Below, one piece after another: positions 17,690 through 27,425 of a stretch of DNA of 56,727 bases (positions within the stretch are counted from its first letter, which is position 1; every line of letters begins with the position of its first letter). Below the pieces are notes generated by a model. That model saw nothing but the letters and a program-made list of their open reading frames with translations, searched no databases and was not told the DNA's origin. This DNA is from CAWABB01 sp963780165 (lineage in GTDB: Bacteria > Bacteroidota > Ignavibacteria > UBA10030 > UBA6906), in the NCBI GenBank assembly GCA_963780165.1, contig CAWABB010000005.1:1-56727 (forward strand), read 5' to 3'. A program made the position numbers and the translations under genes.

Positions 17690-19744
17690 CTACCGATTCA
17701 CAGAGAAAAGGGCCACTCCTGGGGCACTGTGCAGCACAGTAAACCTAGGAGGGAGGAAGGCCCTCGCCTGAATCGGCCAGTCCCCGCCGCGCGTCCGCGA
17801 AACAGCAACATGGGTGACACCACTTGATAGAAGCGCGTCCGGTAGCACCGCCATATCTGCCCTATCGCTTGAATCGGAAGGCCACCACTCGAACCTGTTC
17901 CCCTCGACTACCCACCGCTCGTGCAGCGGCTGGAGTATTCGCCCGAATGGATCAACGACCACCGGGCGCACCGCGAATGAGCGCCCAAACAGTGGATAGG
18001 TCAGGTTCTCGGCAAGCCCAAACGAGGCGACCCTGCTTCCCGGGGGAAGTTTGTTGACTTCCTTCCAGAGAGCCCCGAGTTCCTGACCCGCCACCGTATA
18101 GGAGAACAAACGCCTTTCGATCTGCATTTCGAGGTGCTTTTGCAGGAATGGCGATCCAACGAGTATTCCACCCGCCATGATCGCAACGACTGCAGTCGGA
18201 CGCACCCCGGTCCGGGCAGTTCGCGGCACGCGCTGGACCATCCGAATACAGACCCATGTCCCGAGCCCCATCGCTGTGCATAGCAGGCCTGATTGAAGCC
18301 CACTTGTCCACGCCGCCCCTGCCACAATGACCCAGAACAATACGGCGCGCCAGCCCCGGGCATTCCACCGTGACACCAGGACAACGCCAGCCATGAACGA
18401 GGTGATGACGAAGCGAGCTTCTGGTGTAATGGGTGCATCGGGTCGGTTGATTGCGGCCGAAAAAGGCTGGAAGGGATAGCTCACGAGTAGGCACAGGCCC
18501 ACGATGAACAGGAGCGACTCACCTCCCGAGACTTGTCTGACGCCCCGGAACAATCGAGAAACCATCAGAGCCCCAACCCCCGCATATCCCGCTGCAGCAA
18601 TCAGCCAGAGGACAAACGGCCAGTCGGTGAGAGGCGGTAGTGCGACGCTGAGTGTGCCAGAAGGATCGCGCAATAGATGCGTGATGAGCTTCGTTCCTGC
18701 CTGTTCCTCAACACCAAACGGACCCGGGAAAGGACCAATGGCTCCCGGAAAGAAAGGATTCCCCGTCGTGATCCAGGTTCTGGCATACCAGTATGCGCCG
18801 GTCACGCCGATGCCAAACACGAAGGCACCAGTTCTTCCAAGACGACCTCGGACCGACGCGTTGTTGCGGTCCCCAAGGAACAACCAGATGATGATGATGA
18901 CCACTGCCGGTAGCAGTGTGACTTTCGATGCCAACCCGAGACCCAGGAGAAGACCCGCCACGAACCCCTCACGGGATCCGACCCCGACACCGTTCTCACG
19001 CCCGCTGAGCACCGTGAGCCCCGAGGCAGTCATCACAGCAAGCGCAAGATCGTTCGCCGAGAAGCGGAGGGCGGTCATCGTCACGACTGACGATGCAGCC
19101 ATTAACGCTCCCGAAGTCAGTGCTACCTCCACCCGCCTGCCAAGAGCGTACGCAAGCCCGCTTGTAGAGGTGGCGGCAGCTATGATCCAGTAGACCCCTG
19201 CAAGCCCGACAAATGTGTCGGACCCCACAGGCAACATGAACCAGAGGGAAAAGAGCTCGGGACCAAAGGGAAAGTATGCATGGTAGTTGAAGGACGGGAA
19301 TGAAAGCCTACCATCGATCATCCATTGGGCAACGAAGGGAGCATGATACGAGAGATCATCATAGCCAAACTGCGGTCCCTTCAGGAGCGCTCGTGCTATG
19401 GGCGGCAGGGCTACACCAACCAACACTGAAAAGGCAATCACGGCTTCTCGATGGACATCACCGAGAAGAAGCTCTTTGCCCGGACGCCGTGCCCGCTGCA
19501 TGTGCCGTGTCACCACCAGCAGCACACCGCCAATGACGAGCATCAGTATGCCTCCGGAATGCGGAGTCAGCACACCAGCCATTCCGAGTGCCGTGAGGCT
19601 GATGACAATAGGGACAGGGAAGAACGCCACCGCCACAACTCCACGCCACCAGCCAGGGCGGTCGCGGAAGAGAAGGTTCGTGAACAACCACGTGGTGACG
19701 CCGGCCGCCAACGTGTATGCCATCAGGAGAACCGACTGGAGCAT
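17690..19744 (-). CDS. Multi-pass membrane glycosyltransferase (PMT/ArnT-like, GT-C fold)
   Basis: A 684-aa inner-membrane protein with roughly ten or more transmembrane segments and a soluble C-terminal part (about 560-684). The acidic loop FGYDDLSYHAPFVAQW (about 128-143) resembles the catalytic aspartate loop of GT-C enzymes that use polyprenyl-phosphate sugars on the periplasmic side. It may glycosylate the polysaccharide or a surface protein after export. ATG at 19744 is chosen; the open frame extends to 20593 on this strand, but that part is antisense to the DUF4091 gene and has no membrane or family signature. Confidence 0.75.
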   Translation of the reverse strand: MLQSVLLMAYTLAAGVTTWLFTNLLFRDRPGWWRGVVAVAFFPVPIVISLTALGMAGVLTPHSGGILMLVIGGVLLVVTRHMQRARRPGKELLLGDVHREAVIAFSVLVGVALPPIARALLKGPQFGYDDLSYHAPFVAQWMIDGRLSFPSFNYHAYFPFGPELFSLWFMLPVGSDTFVGLAGVYWIIAAATSTSGLAYALGRRVEVALTSGALMAASSVVTMTALRFSANDLALAVMTASGLTVLSGRENGVGVGSREGFVAGLLLGLGLASKVTLLPAVVIIIIWLFLGDRNNASVRGRLGRTGAFVFGIGVTGAYWYARTWITTGNPFFPGAIGPFPGPFGVEEQAGTKLITHLLRDPSGTLSVALPPLTDWPFVLWLIAAAGYAGVGALMVSRLFRGVRQVSGGESLLFIVGLCLLVSYPFQPFSAAINRPDAPITPEARFVITSFMAGVVLVSRWNARGWRAVLFWVIVAGAAWTSGLQSGLLCTAMGLGTWVCIRMVQRVPRTARTGVRPTAVVAIMAGGILVGSPFLQKHLEMQIERRLFSYTVAGQELGALWKEVNKLPPGSRVASFGLAENLTYPLFGRSFAVRPVVVDPFGRILQPLHERWVVEGNRFEWWPSDSSDRADMAVLPDALLSSGVTHVAVSRTRGGDWPIQARAFLPPRFTVLHSAPGVALFSVNR

Positions 19745-19812
19745 CCTTTCAACCTTGCCTTTCCACGCCGAATCCGATAGATTGCGACCGAGATCAATCA
19801 AGGAACCCAGTC

Positions 19813-21742
19813 GTGAGAATATCCTGACTACCGCCGTCAGGCCTGGCTGCTTTGCCTTCTCTTGACCCCCTTCATCGGCTGCGGTGGCCAGGAGATTCCT
19901 GCAAATACCCAGAGACCCGGCATCACCCGAGTGTGGGCAGTGGATGACGGAGAGAAGGTGAAGCGTGACGATCTGGCGCACTGGGCCGCCGCGAGTTCCG
20001 ACAACGCCGTCTGGGATGGCACTACCATTCGCCTCTTCGGCGCGCGCAACGAGATCGTTGCCTTCCAGCTTATCCTCGAGGCCCGCGGCTCCGGCGCCGG
20101 TGATGTGAACGTGCTCCTGGACTCCCTGAACGGCCCCGGGTACACGATCGCTAACCGCTCCACCAACGACGATCCCTTTGACTTTGTCGGCCGCCACATC
20201 GAGCTGTTTCTCGAGCAGTACATCAACGTCACCCAGCGAAGTCTCACCGGGTTGGCGCACGCCTGGTCCTCTGCCCGTCCCCTGCCCGATAGCGACCACC
20301 TGGGATGGATCCCTGATGCCCTCATCCCCTTCCAGGCAACACCAGGTACGGCCGACTGGATCGGCGGCGCCCCCTTTGCCATCGGAGCTGGCCGCAACCA
20401 GGGCGTCTGGGTGGACATCACCATTCCCCGTGACGCTCCTCCGGGGACGTATCGCTCCACCGTGCGTGTCACTGAGAACGGACGACAGACCTTCGCCGTC
20501 CCCCTGGAACTTCAGGTCTACAGCTTCACGCTCCCGGACTCTACCCACTTCCACAACATGTTCGTTGTCAAGAAACCTCTCCTGACACGCCACCCCGGCA
20601 TCACACTCGGGTCACAGGCCTACTGGCAACTCTTCCAGAAATACATGCACCTGGCTCACCGCCACCGCATGGATTTAACCGATGGCCAACAAACGGTCGC
20701 CGACTTCGATGCGCAGCTCAAAGGGTATTACACCGGCACACGCTACAGTCCCGCCTTCGGCTATGACGGACCCGGCAGGGGCGTCGGCAACACCACCTAC
20801 TCCATCGGCACCTATGACCAACCCAACAACGGGCGCGTCTCGGACTTCGATCCTGCCACCCGTGAGGCCTGGTGGGCTGCCGCCGATGCCTGGGAAGGCT
20901 GGTTCCGCAACAACGCCCCGGATGTCGTGCGATTCAAGTATATGATCGATGAGCCTGACCGTGACACCGCCGCCTTCTATCCCGTCATCCGTGAACGGGC
21001 CGGCTGGCTCAAGGCCAACCCCGGCATCGGCAAAGACCTCATGGTCTACTGTACCGTCAAGATGGATCCCCGGCTTGATGGCTTCGTCGACTTCTGGAGT
21101 CTGACCGGTCAATCGGCATATGATCCCGGCGACGGCATCCTGCAGGGATATGTCTCGACCGCTGCCAGAGAGCGCCGCGCCCGCGGCCAGAAAGTCGGTA
21201 TCTACAACAGCAATCGACCCTCGTACGGTATCTTCGAGTGGATCGACAACGTCGCCACCGACCCCAGGGTCATCCCCTGGGTCTCCCGGAAGTACGACGT
21301 CGATCAGTACTTCCTCTGGGAAACCGGCTATGTCTACACCATGAACATAGCCACCAAACGAAACCCCTGGGTCACGCCCTATCAGGCCTACAGCGGCGGC
21401 AAGGTCATCTGGGGACTGGGTTCCGTCTTCTACACCGGCAACGACAACCTCTTCCCCGACGAGAGCCGCGGCATTGACGGACCGATTGCCTCCATCCGCA
21501 TCAAGAACTGGAGGCGCGGGCAGCAGGACTACGAATACCTCCACCTGGCACAGCAAGCAGGCATCGACGTCCGATCTCTCGTCGACGGCATCGTCCCCGC
21601 TGCCTTCGACGACTATACGGGCGACTATACGTCCCAGCGCAACCAGGCTACCTTCGCCCAGCGCGGATTCAAGTTCGAGAACGCTCGACGGACGCTCGCA
21701 GCGAAAATCGCAGGTGCGAGTAGCGACTCCTCCAGACGCTGA
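19813..21742 (+). CDS. GH123-like (DUF4091) lipoprotein, near-identical to the 9257 gene; frame break in the leader
   Basis: The body (about residues 40-630) matches the DUF4091 region of the 9257 gene almost base for base, including YMIDEPD, but has no Ig repeats, CBM or T9SS tail and ends 14 codons after the homology stops. In the body frame the only usual start is TTG at 19862. Upstream, GTG at 19813 with AAGGA about nine bases before it begins another frame. Removing one base at about 19823-19824 joins the two into a lipoprotein leader with arginines, a hydrophobic core (WLLCLLLTPF) and the lipobox-like FIGC. The repaired length is 642 aa. So this copy is probably a periplasmic or outer-membrane lipoprotein while its paralogue is secreted by T9SS. 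Confidence 0.75.
19922..21698 (+). repeat. Direct repeat copy 2 (DUF4091 region)
   Basis: Partner of 9332-11108, same orientation, no gaps. Differences are few except for a cluster at about 20564-20730, where FFLEQALL becomes FVVKKPLL and nearby residues change. Recombination between the copies would remove 13.7-19.7 kb, the CDP-sugar operon and the membrane glycosyltransferase. Confidence 0.95.
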
Positions 21743-22451
21743 TTAGACCTTTCGGGCAATGTACATTCCACGGCCGATGAGCCCTTCAGGCTCAAACACG
21801 GTCTGGAGACCCGCTACCCGGAAAGCCGTCAGATACTCCTCCCTGGTGTACAGCCCGAGCTCGTGTTCCTCCGTGAAATGCTGAACACCTTCGGGGGTCG
21901 CAACGAGATAGTGGAAATTTATCACGGAGATGTTCCCCCGAACCGCGTTCACATTCATTCGTGCGATCTTGAGTGAGGGTTTGTCGACAAAGACAGAAAA
22001 TACCCCGCCAGGTTTATATTCAGCCGGACTTATCCACGGCTCGACAATGAGAACGCCATTCGTGGTGAGGTGGGCCGCCATGGTTCCGAAGGCGTGACGG
22101 AGGTGTTCCGGGTGTGCTCGCGTATCCGATCGCACTGAAGAGGCAGAGGATGACATCGAAGTGGTCATTAACCTGAAATGTCGTCATGTCCTGACAGTGG
22201 AACGACACTTCTGGAAACCGTTCGCGTGCCAGTTCCAGCATCGCCGGATCCAGATCGAGTCCTTGAACCTTGAAGTGTTCTTTCAGATACCGCGTGTGAT
22301 TCCCGGTCCCGCAGGCCAGCTCCAGCAGCGTGCCCCCCGTACTGACACCGTGGCGCGAAAGAATGCCCAGGAGCTGCCGGACTTCCTCCTCGTAGTTCTT
22401 TCCCTTTGCTTCGTAGATGGAGTCGTAGAATTCAGCTGATTGTGTGAACAT
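21743..22451 (-). CDS. Class I SAM-dependent methyltransferase (one frameshift at 22110-22112)
   Basis: A small Rossmann methyltransferase. The N-terminal frame from ATG 22451 has SAEFYDSIYEAKGKNYEEE and the SAM motif LLELACGTGNHTRYL (about 42-56), with CLFSAIGYAST near 110. The next frame continues with PEHLRHAF, GVLIVEPW and LYTREEYLTAFRVAGL to the stop at 21743. Removing one base of the GGG at 22110-22112 joins them exactly as in related proteins, giving 235 aa, a normal length. Its stop abuts the stop of the plus-strand DUF4091 gene with no spacer. The methyl acceptor is probably a sugar or sugar nucleotide, by context only. Confidence 0.8.
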
Positions 22452-22489
22452 CGATGGGGTCCGCGTCTGATGTGGTGAGGGACGGAACG

Positions 22490-23674
22490 TCAGGCAACTG
22501 TGACCTTCGGATTCAATTCGAGACTGCGCAGCGTGGCGATGATCTCCCCTTCGTAGATCGGGTTCATCAGTATCACCACGTCCGGCTGGAAAGACTGCAG
22601 AAATGACGGAGGGACAAGCTGTTGCCCGGTTCCGGCGACAAAGGTACCAGCTTTCCTGGGGTTGACATCGACGACATGCTGGATCACCTTGTCGGGATCG
22701 GCGAGATTCAAGAATGTCACGCCCCGGGCGCCTCCTCCCCATACCACTACGCGCTTGCCCGCATCCCCGAACAAACGTAGTGTGCGTTGCCAGTGCGAAA
22801 CCTTTTCCTGAAAGCGGGCGCGGAACAGCTCGACAAGTGATACCAGCGATCGGAGATCCCAGGCTGCGGCCACTCCACTGCGTTGCCCGTGTCGAACCCG
22901 TGCCTCGACGCCCAAAAAGATCCCCTGGTACAGCTCGTCCAGCGAAAGGATTTCAAATCCGCTTTCAGCAAAGAGCCTCCCGAGGGACTGGGGAGTATAG
23001 AACCCACAGTGCTCATAGATCAGCGTCCAGACATCCAGATCCCGCAGCGGGCACATTGCATTCGGCACCTCAAAGAAGACAACTCCGTCACGTTCCGTGC
23101 CCATGCCACGCGCGATCTTCTCCAGGAAGGGCCGTGGCTGTTCGATATGCTCGAGGACCTGTCGGCACACCAACAGGTCCGCATCGTAACGTGACGACTG
23201 CGGATCGTACAACTCGCGCCTGAATACCATGGCGCCGCGGTCGACAAGTTCCCGATGGAGGGGCCCGGGCACATAGGTCGGATCGTAGCCGACGCCCCGG
23301 CGGATTCCCCGCTCGACCAGCAACGCGAGGAAGTCTCCCTTGCCGGACCCGATCTCAAGCACTTCCTTCCCCTTGAGGTCATACCGTGCAATCAGCCTGT
23401 CAGCGAGTTCTTCGGCGTACTTCTGGAAGAGGGGAGAAAAGTGCAAGGAGTTCTCGTACGACTGGGTATATTCCGTTTTCGCAACGTCGAAGAGTGGGTT
23501 GAAGATGTGCCCGCACGACGCACAAAAGGTGAGGTTAATGTCGCCGACGGGCGCCGCCTGGGCCTCCTCCCTTGTCTGCCAGAGGACGGTCGTGTGCACG
23601 GGAACCCCCCGGACTTCGGCGAACACCGATGTCTCCTGTGAGCCGCACACGACGCAGGCAACCGACGCCGACAT
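22490..23674 (-). CDS. C-methyltransferase-like class I SAM protein with zinc-binding N-terminus
   Basis: A 394-aa protein with CVVCG and CASCG pairs (zinc-binding), the SAM motif VLEIGSGKGDFLALL, VLEHIEQPRPFLEKI after it, and a C-terminal Rossmann-like part with VVVWGGGARGVTFLN. This is the same overall plan as the C-methyltransferase at 15215-16507. Its closest relative in the window is the neighbouring gene at 23723-24901, with aligned motifs throughout, so they look like tandem paralogues. ATG at 23674 is chosen for its AGGA about nine bases upstream and because the first Cys pair follows; a frame from 23710 is also open. The acceptor is unknown, probably an NDP-keto-sugar. Confidence 0.82.
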   Translation of the reverse strand: MSASVACVVCGSQETSVFAEVRGVPVHTTVLWQTREEAQAAPVGDINLTFCASCGHIFNPLFDVAKTEYTQSYENSLHFSPLFQKYAEELADRLIARYDLKGKEVLEIGSGKGDFLALLVERGIRRGVGYDPTYVPGPLHRELVDRGAMVFRRELYDPQSSRYDADLLVCRQVLEHIEQPRPFLEKIARGMGTERDGVVFFEVPNAMCPLRDLDVWTLIYEHCGFYTPQSLGRLFAESGFEILSLDELYQGIFLGVEARVRHGQRSGVAAAWDLRSLVSLVELFRARFQEKVSHWQRTLRLFGDAGKRVVVWGGGARGVTFLNLADPDKVIQHVVDVNPRKAGTFVAGTGQQLVPPSFLQSFQPDVVILMNPIYEGEIIATLRSLELNPKVTVA

Positions 23675-23722
23675 ACTGCTGGATCCTATTGAATAATCTC
23701 GCGTGATCATGGACGCAGGAGT

Positions 23723-24901
23723 TCAGGTGAGCGCAACGATTTCGGTCTCGACACCAAGGCTCTTGAGTTCGTCTGTGATTTCTCCGACGTATACGGGGTT
23801 CATAACGACAACAACGCCGGGTTGGTAATCTCGAAGGAACGCCGGCGCAACGATTTCCTGTCCAGTCCCAGCCAGGAACGTGCCGCGCTTGTATGGGTTG
23901 ACGTCGACGGCATAGCGCACATCAACGTCGCTCCCGATTTTCGTGAGGAACGCAACCCCTTTTGAGCCCGCACCCCATATCACGATCGAGCGTCCGGCCT
24001 GTTGCTTCTCAAGGAGCCGTGTGCGCCAACCGGAAATTGTCTGCCGGACCGCACCGCCGAATGCCTGGACCTGGGCTTGAAGAAGATCCAGATGCTCTCG
24101 GTCGCTCGCCAATGCACCCGTCGCCCCCGTCCGGCAGGCGATCATGAGCACCTGACCGCTGTATTCGTGCCACACCTCAAGAACCTCGAACCCGCTCAGC
24201 CGGAAGAGCTCCCGCAGGGATCCTGCCGTGAAGTACGAACAATGCTCGTAATAGACATCCCAAAACGCCCGCTCGCGAAGAATCCGTTCCGTCGCGGGAA
24301 CCTGGAAGAACACGACGGTCTCGGGAGAACCCTCCAGCGCCCGGCGGACCATGCTGACGAACGCATGCGTTTCGGGTATGTGCTCGAGCGTCATCTTACA
24401 GCAGACGAAATCCGCGCGCTCGCCGGCGTACGCCTCTGAGTACAGCTCCTGCATAAAGATGACCCTGTCGCCCAGGCCGGCCGTGTTGCGTTCCGGGACG
24501 TAGGCCGGATCAAACCCGATCCCCCTGTTATCCCCGGCCGCGCACAGCAGGTTCAGGAATTCCCCTTTGCCGCATCCGATCTCAAGAATTCGCTTGCCTC
24601 GCAGATCGAATCGCTCGATGAGGCGTTGGGCCAGGTCGCTGTGGAACTGCTGGAATACCTTCGAGAAACCTTGCGTCTCTTCATACCGGGACGAGTATTC
24701 CTGATGCGCAGTCGAGAACGAAGTGTTAGTGATGAAGCCGCACGATCGGCACAGCGCAAGGGTAAGATCGCCCCGGGGAAAATCCAACGCCTCTTGTCGT
24801 GTCGAGAATAGCAGCGTGCTATGGACAGGGATCCCGCGGACGACATAGAAGGGATCGTCGAGCACTCCCGCACAGCCGGGACAGAGCTTTCTGGTGGGCA
24901 T
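23723..24901 (-). CDS. C-methyltransferase-like class I SAM protein, paralogue of the 22490 gene
   Basis: A 392-aa protein with CPGC and CRSCG pairs, the SAM motif ILEIGCGKGEFLNLL, TLEHIPETHAFVSMV after it, and a C-terminal VIWGAGSKGVAFL segment followed by AVDVNPYKRGTFLAGTGQ, which nearly matches VVDVNPRKAGTFVAGTGQ in its neighbour. ATG at 24901 has GGAG six bases upstream; an alternative ATG at 24919 overlaps the flippase stop codon (TGATG). The gene is 48 bases upstream of its paralogue in the same operon, suggesting two methylations or two acceptor sugars. The specific role is unknown. Confidence 0.82.
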   Translation of the reverse strand: MPTRKLCPGCAGVLDDPFYVVRGIPVHSTLLFSTRQEALDFPRGDLTLALCRSCGFITNTSFSTAHQEYSSRYEETQGFSKVFQQFHSDLAQRLIERFDLRGKRILEIGCGKGEFLNLLCAAGDNRGIGFDPAYVPERNTAGLGDRVIFMQELYSEAYAGERADFVCCKMTLEHIPETHAFVSMVRRALEGSPETVVFFQVPATERILRERAFWDVYYEHCSYFTAGSLRELFRLSGFEVLEVWHEYSGQVLMIACRTGATGALASDREHLDLLQAQVQAFGGAVRQTISGWRTRLLEKQQAGRSIVIWGAGSKGVAFLTKIGSDVDVRYAVDVNPYKRGTFLAGTGQEIVAPAFLRDYQPGVVVVMNPVYVGEITDELKSLGVETEIVALT

Positions 24902-24918
24902 ATTCGCTCCGGTGCCCA

Positions 24919-26399
24919 TCAGGCCGCCGCGCTTTTCCTCGAGGGCAGAAGCTCGACCACGCCGGCGAGGACCGATCTCCCGACGAAGTACATCGAAAGA
25001 AGGTATGAACCTCCGCCAACGGCAATCAGAATGATCAGGCTCACGACGGATGGCAATTGTTCCCCACTGAAGACAGGCAGCCTCTGCACGAGGACGATGG
25101 CTGCGGTCATGCACGCTGTCGCAATCGCTGTAGGCTTGACAGCTAACAGCATCGGCCCGATAGTGCGCGGGAGGATGGAATTGATCTGGTACACGTTGAA
25201 CGACAAGCCCAACAACGTGCGAAATGACCACGGCGGTGGCAATCCCCACTGTGCCATACGGCAACAGAAGGATCATCCCCAGCAACCAGCACGACACTGA
25301 CAACGATTCCTGCGTGCATGTTGTATTGCGGACGACCGACCGCGTTGAACACAGCAGCCGTGGTCGAGGAGATCGGTTTGACCAGGCTCATGAACGCCAG
25401 CACCTGAAGGATCGGAATCATGGGGAGCCACCGAGGCCCGAGGAGAACCGGCACGATCCTGTCCGACAACAGAAAGAGGGCGATCGAAGCTGGCACGGTG
25501 ATCGAGGAAATGACCTGCAGGCTGTTGAGATAGGCTCTCGACAGTCTAGGGATGTCATCCTGAATTCTGGCGTATGTCGGGAAGAGAACCGTGCCAAGCA
25601 CTTTGTTGATGTTGTCGACAGTCTTCTTTGTGAAATCGAAGGCTTTGCTGTAATACCCTAAGGCAACCGCACCCAGTTCCCTTCCAACCACGAAGTTGTC
25701 TGCGTTGAGGTAAAAGTAGTACGCGGTCCTGCTGCCAAGAGACTGGAACCCGTAGCGGAAGAGGTCTCGCATCAACGGGGCATTCCAGGGCCGCAATCGA
25801 ACCCAACGCCAGGACCCAACGAGAATCCAGCTGAGCGATGAACCGACGGCGGCTTTTGCCAGAATGCCATAGACGAGGCTCCACACGCCGTAGCCAGCTG
25901 CCGCAAAGGGGATGGCCACGACGTAGTACGCGACGTCCGTAGCGATCATGATGGCCCCCAGGCGGTCGAACTTCAGCTCTCTCTCCATGAGAGCCTCCGG
26001 AACACGAGCCACCGCCTCGAGAAGGATCAGGACTGACACCGAGGGGAGGATCCCCGTCACTGTCGGATCTCCGAGGAGGGACGCGATGGGGCCCTGCATC
26101 AGATTCACAGCCAGGAAGGCAATTACTCCTGTCGCGAGCGTGACCGCAAGGACCTGAAATGACGCTTGATCCGGATCGCCTCGATGCTGGATCAGTGCTC
26201 CACCAAGGCCAAGCGGTGCCAGGAGTGATACAACACTCAGAACGAGGTAGCAGAGAGCAACCAGTCCAAAAGCCTGAGGGTCAACCAGACGCGCGAGAAA
26301 GACAACCCCGACGATGCCAACGACACGAACAACGACGGTTGCGCCCCCCAAAGAGACTGCTCCTCGAAAGGTGCTCCGTTTTAGTGATGACGGAGGCAT
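24919..26399 (-). CDS. Wzx-type polysaccharide flippase (two frameshifts, 25277-25280 and 25208-25210)
   Basis: A MOP-superfamily lipid-linked oligosaccharide flippase of the Polysacc_synt_3/WzxC type. The first frame runs from ATG 26399 through many membrane helices, with the family segment RYGFQSLGSRTAYYFYLNAD and LGYYSKAFDFTKKTVDNI. At CCCC 25277-25280 and again at CCC 25208-25210 the frame changes by one extra base. Removing one base from each run gives VVLVAGMILLLPYGTVG and SHVVGLSFNVYQINSI, both natural helix sequences, and the protein then ends at 24919 with 492 aa, a normal length. It would move the undecaprenyl-linked repeat unit across the inner membrane. Its ATG directly follows the stop codon of the GT2 gene. 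Confidence 0.85.
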
Positions 26400-27368
26400 T
26401 CAGGATGCTTTGCGAATGATATCATACGAGGGCACATATTCCTTCGCGTCGCGCAACCCAAGGAACAGCCCTCGCATGATATGGATGGAGTTCATGATGC
26501 GAGATCTGATGTAGAGCGCTGTCTTGCCGGCACCCTTCCAGAGGGTCAGACCAATGAAGGCCATGAGTGTGAGGGTTGCTACGACAGACGCGGACATGGG
26601 ATATCCCAGGATCAGCAGGACGATTGGTGAAACGAGGAGGAACCACACGAAAGCGATCTCGAAGAATATGAGTCTGTGCGCTTTCAGCAGAGAGAGCGTA
26701 ATTTCCTCGGTCGGGTATCGCCGAAAGATCTGCCCTATGCCTGCGAACATGCCAGCTTTCTCGTCGACCTCCCCGACCGTCCGCGGTTTGTCCATGTGAT
26801 AGACCATCGGGATATCTACCCTCAGCAGTTTGCCCCCGGCGCGTCGAAGGCGAAACCCCATCTCGCGCTCCCCTTCGCCCCGCATATGCGGGTTGTACGG
26901 ACCCACCGCGCGTATCAAATCTCCGCGATACACACCCGCACCCCCGAAGCCGTGGGTCAGGCCCATCGTGTAGTCGTCGATATGAGACATGGACGGGACT
27001 TCGCCCGGACGCACGCGGAAGAGGCGTCCGGCCACGCCCTGCACCTCACCCTTCTTCAAGATCGCAAGCGCGGCGGGTATCCAGCCCGGGATGACGATCA
27101 TGTCCCCGTCCAGATAGCAGAGGTATCGTCCCGTGCTCAGGAGCGTTCCCACATAGCGTCCCGCATGCGATGTGATGAGGGCGTCGGCCGTGAATTGAGC
27201 CACCGTGACAGGGTACGTTTGCGCTATCTCCACGGTCCCATCGTCGGACCTGGAGTCAACAACGATAATCTCGGCGGTCAGACTTTGCGTGTCGGCAAGA
27301 ATCGATTCGATGCAACGTCCGATATTGGCGGCTTCATTCTTCGTGACGACAATGACACTCAGGTCCAT
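26400..27368 (-). CDS. Membrane-associated glycosyltransferase family 2
   Basis: A 322-aa GT2 enzyme. DLSVIVVTKNEAANIGRCI starts the GT-A domain, EIIVVDSRSDDGTVEIA follows, and CYLDGDMIVIPGW supplies the DxD metal motif. Two C-terminal membrane segments (about 232-275) anchor it in the inner membrane. ATG at 27368 is chosen because GAAGGA lies about nine bases upstream and the family start follows; the frame extends 15 codons further to 27413. The gene precedes the flippase without a spacer, so it probably adds one of the last sugars before flipping. Its donor is not known. Confidence 0.85.
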   Translation of the reverse strand: MDLSVIVVTKNEAANIGRCIESILADTQSLTAEIIVVDSRSDDGTVEIAQTYPVTVAQFTADALITSHAGRYVGTLLSTGRYLCYLDGDMIVIPGWIPAALAILKKGEVQGVAGRLFRVRPGEVPSMSHIDDYTMGLTHGFGGAGVYRGDLIRAVGPYNPHMRGEGEREMGFRLRRAGGKLLRVDIPMVYHMDKPRTVGEVDEKAGMFAGIGQIFRRYPTEEITLSLLKAHRLIFFEIAFVWFLLVSPIVLLILGYPMSASVVATLTLMAFIGLTLWKGAGKTALYIRSRIMNSIHIMRGLFLGLRDAKEYVPSYDIIRKAS

Positions 27369-27425
27369 CCAACTGCGTCCTTCGGATTTGTCCAGGTTCA
27401 GGGTAGACCCCACGTCTCTCCCGAT

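Noticed and set aside
19811..19830. Programmed +1 frameshift of RF2 type (codon followed by TGA C) in the DUF4091 leader
   Set aside because: The other frame breaks lack stop codons at the shift site and share no slippery motif, so a common sequencing cause explains them better.
19828..19835. GGCGGTAG (ops/JUMPstart-like octamer) on the minus strand in the leader of the membrane glycosyltransferase
   Set aside because: An octamer is expected about once or twice by chance in both strands of this window, another copy lies inside a gene at about 18630, and RfaH-type control is not expected in this lineage.
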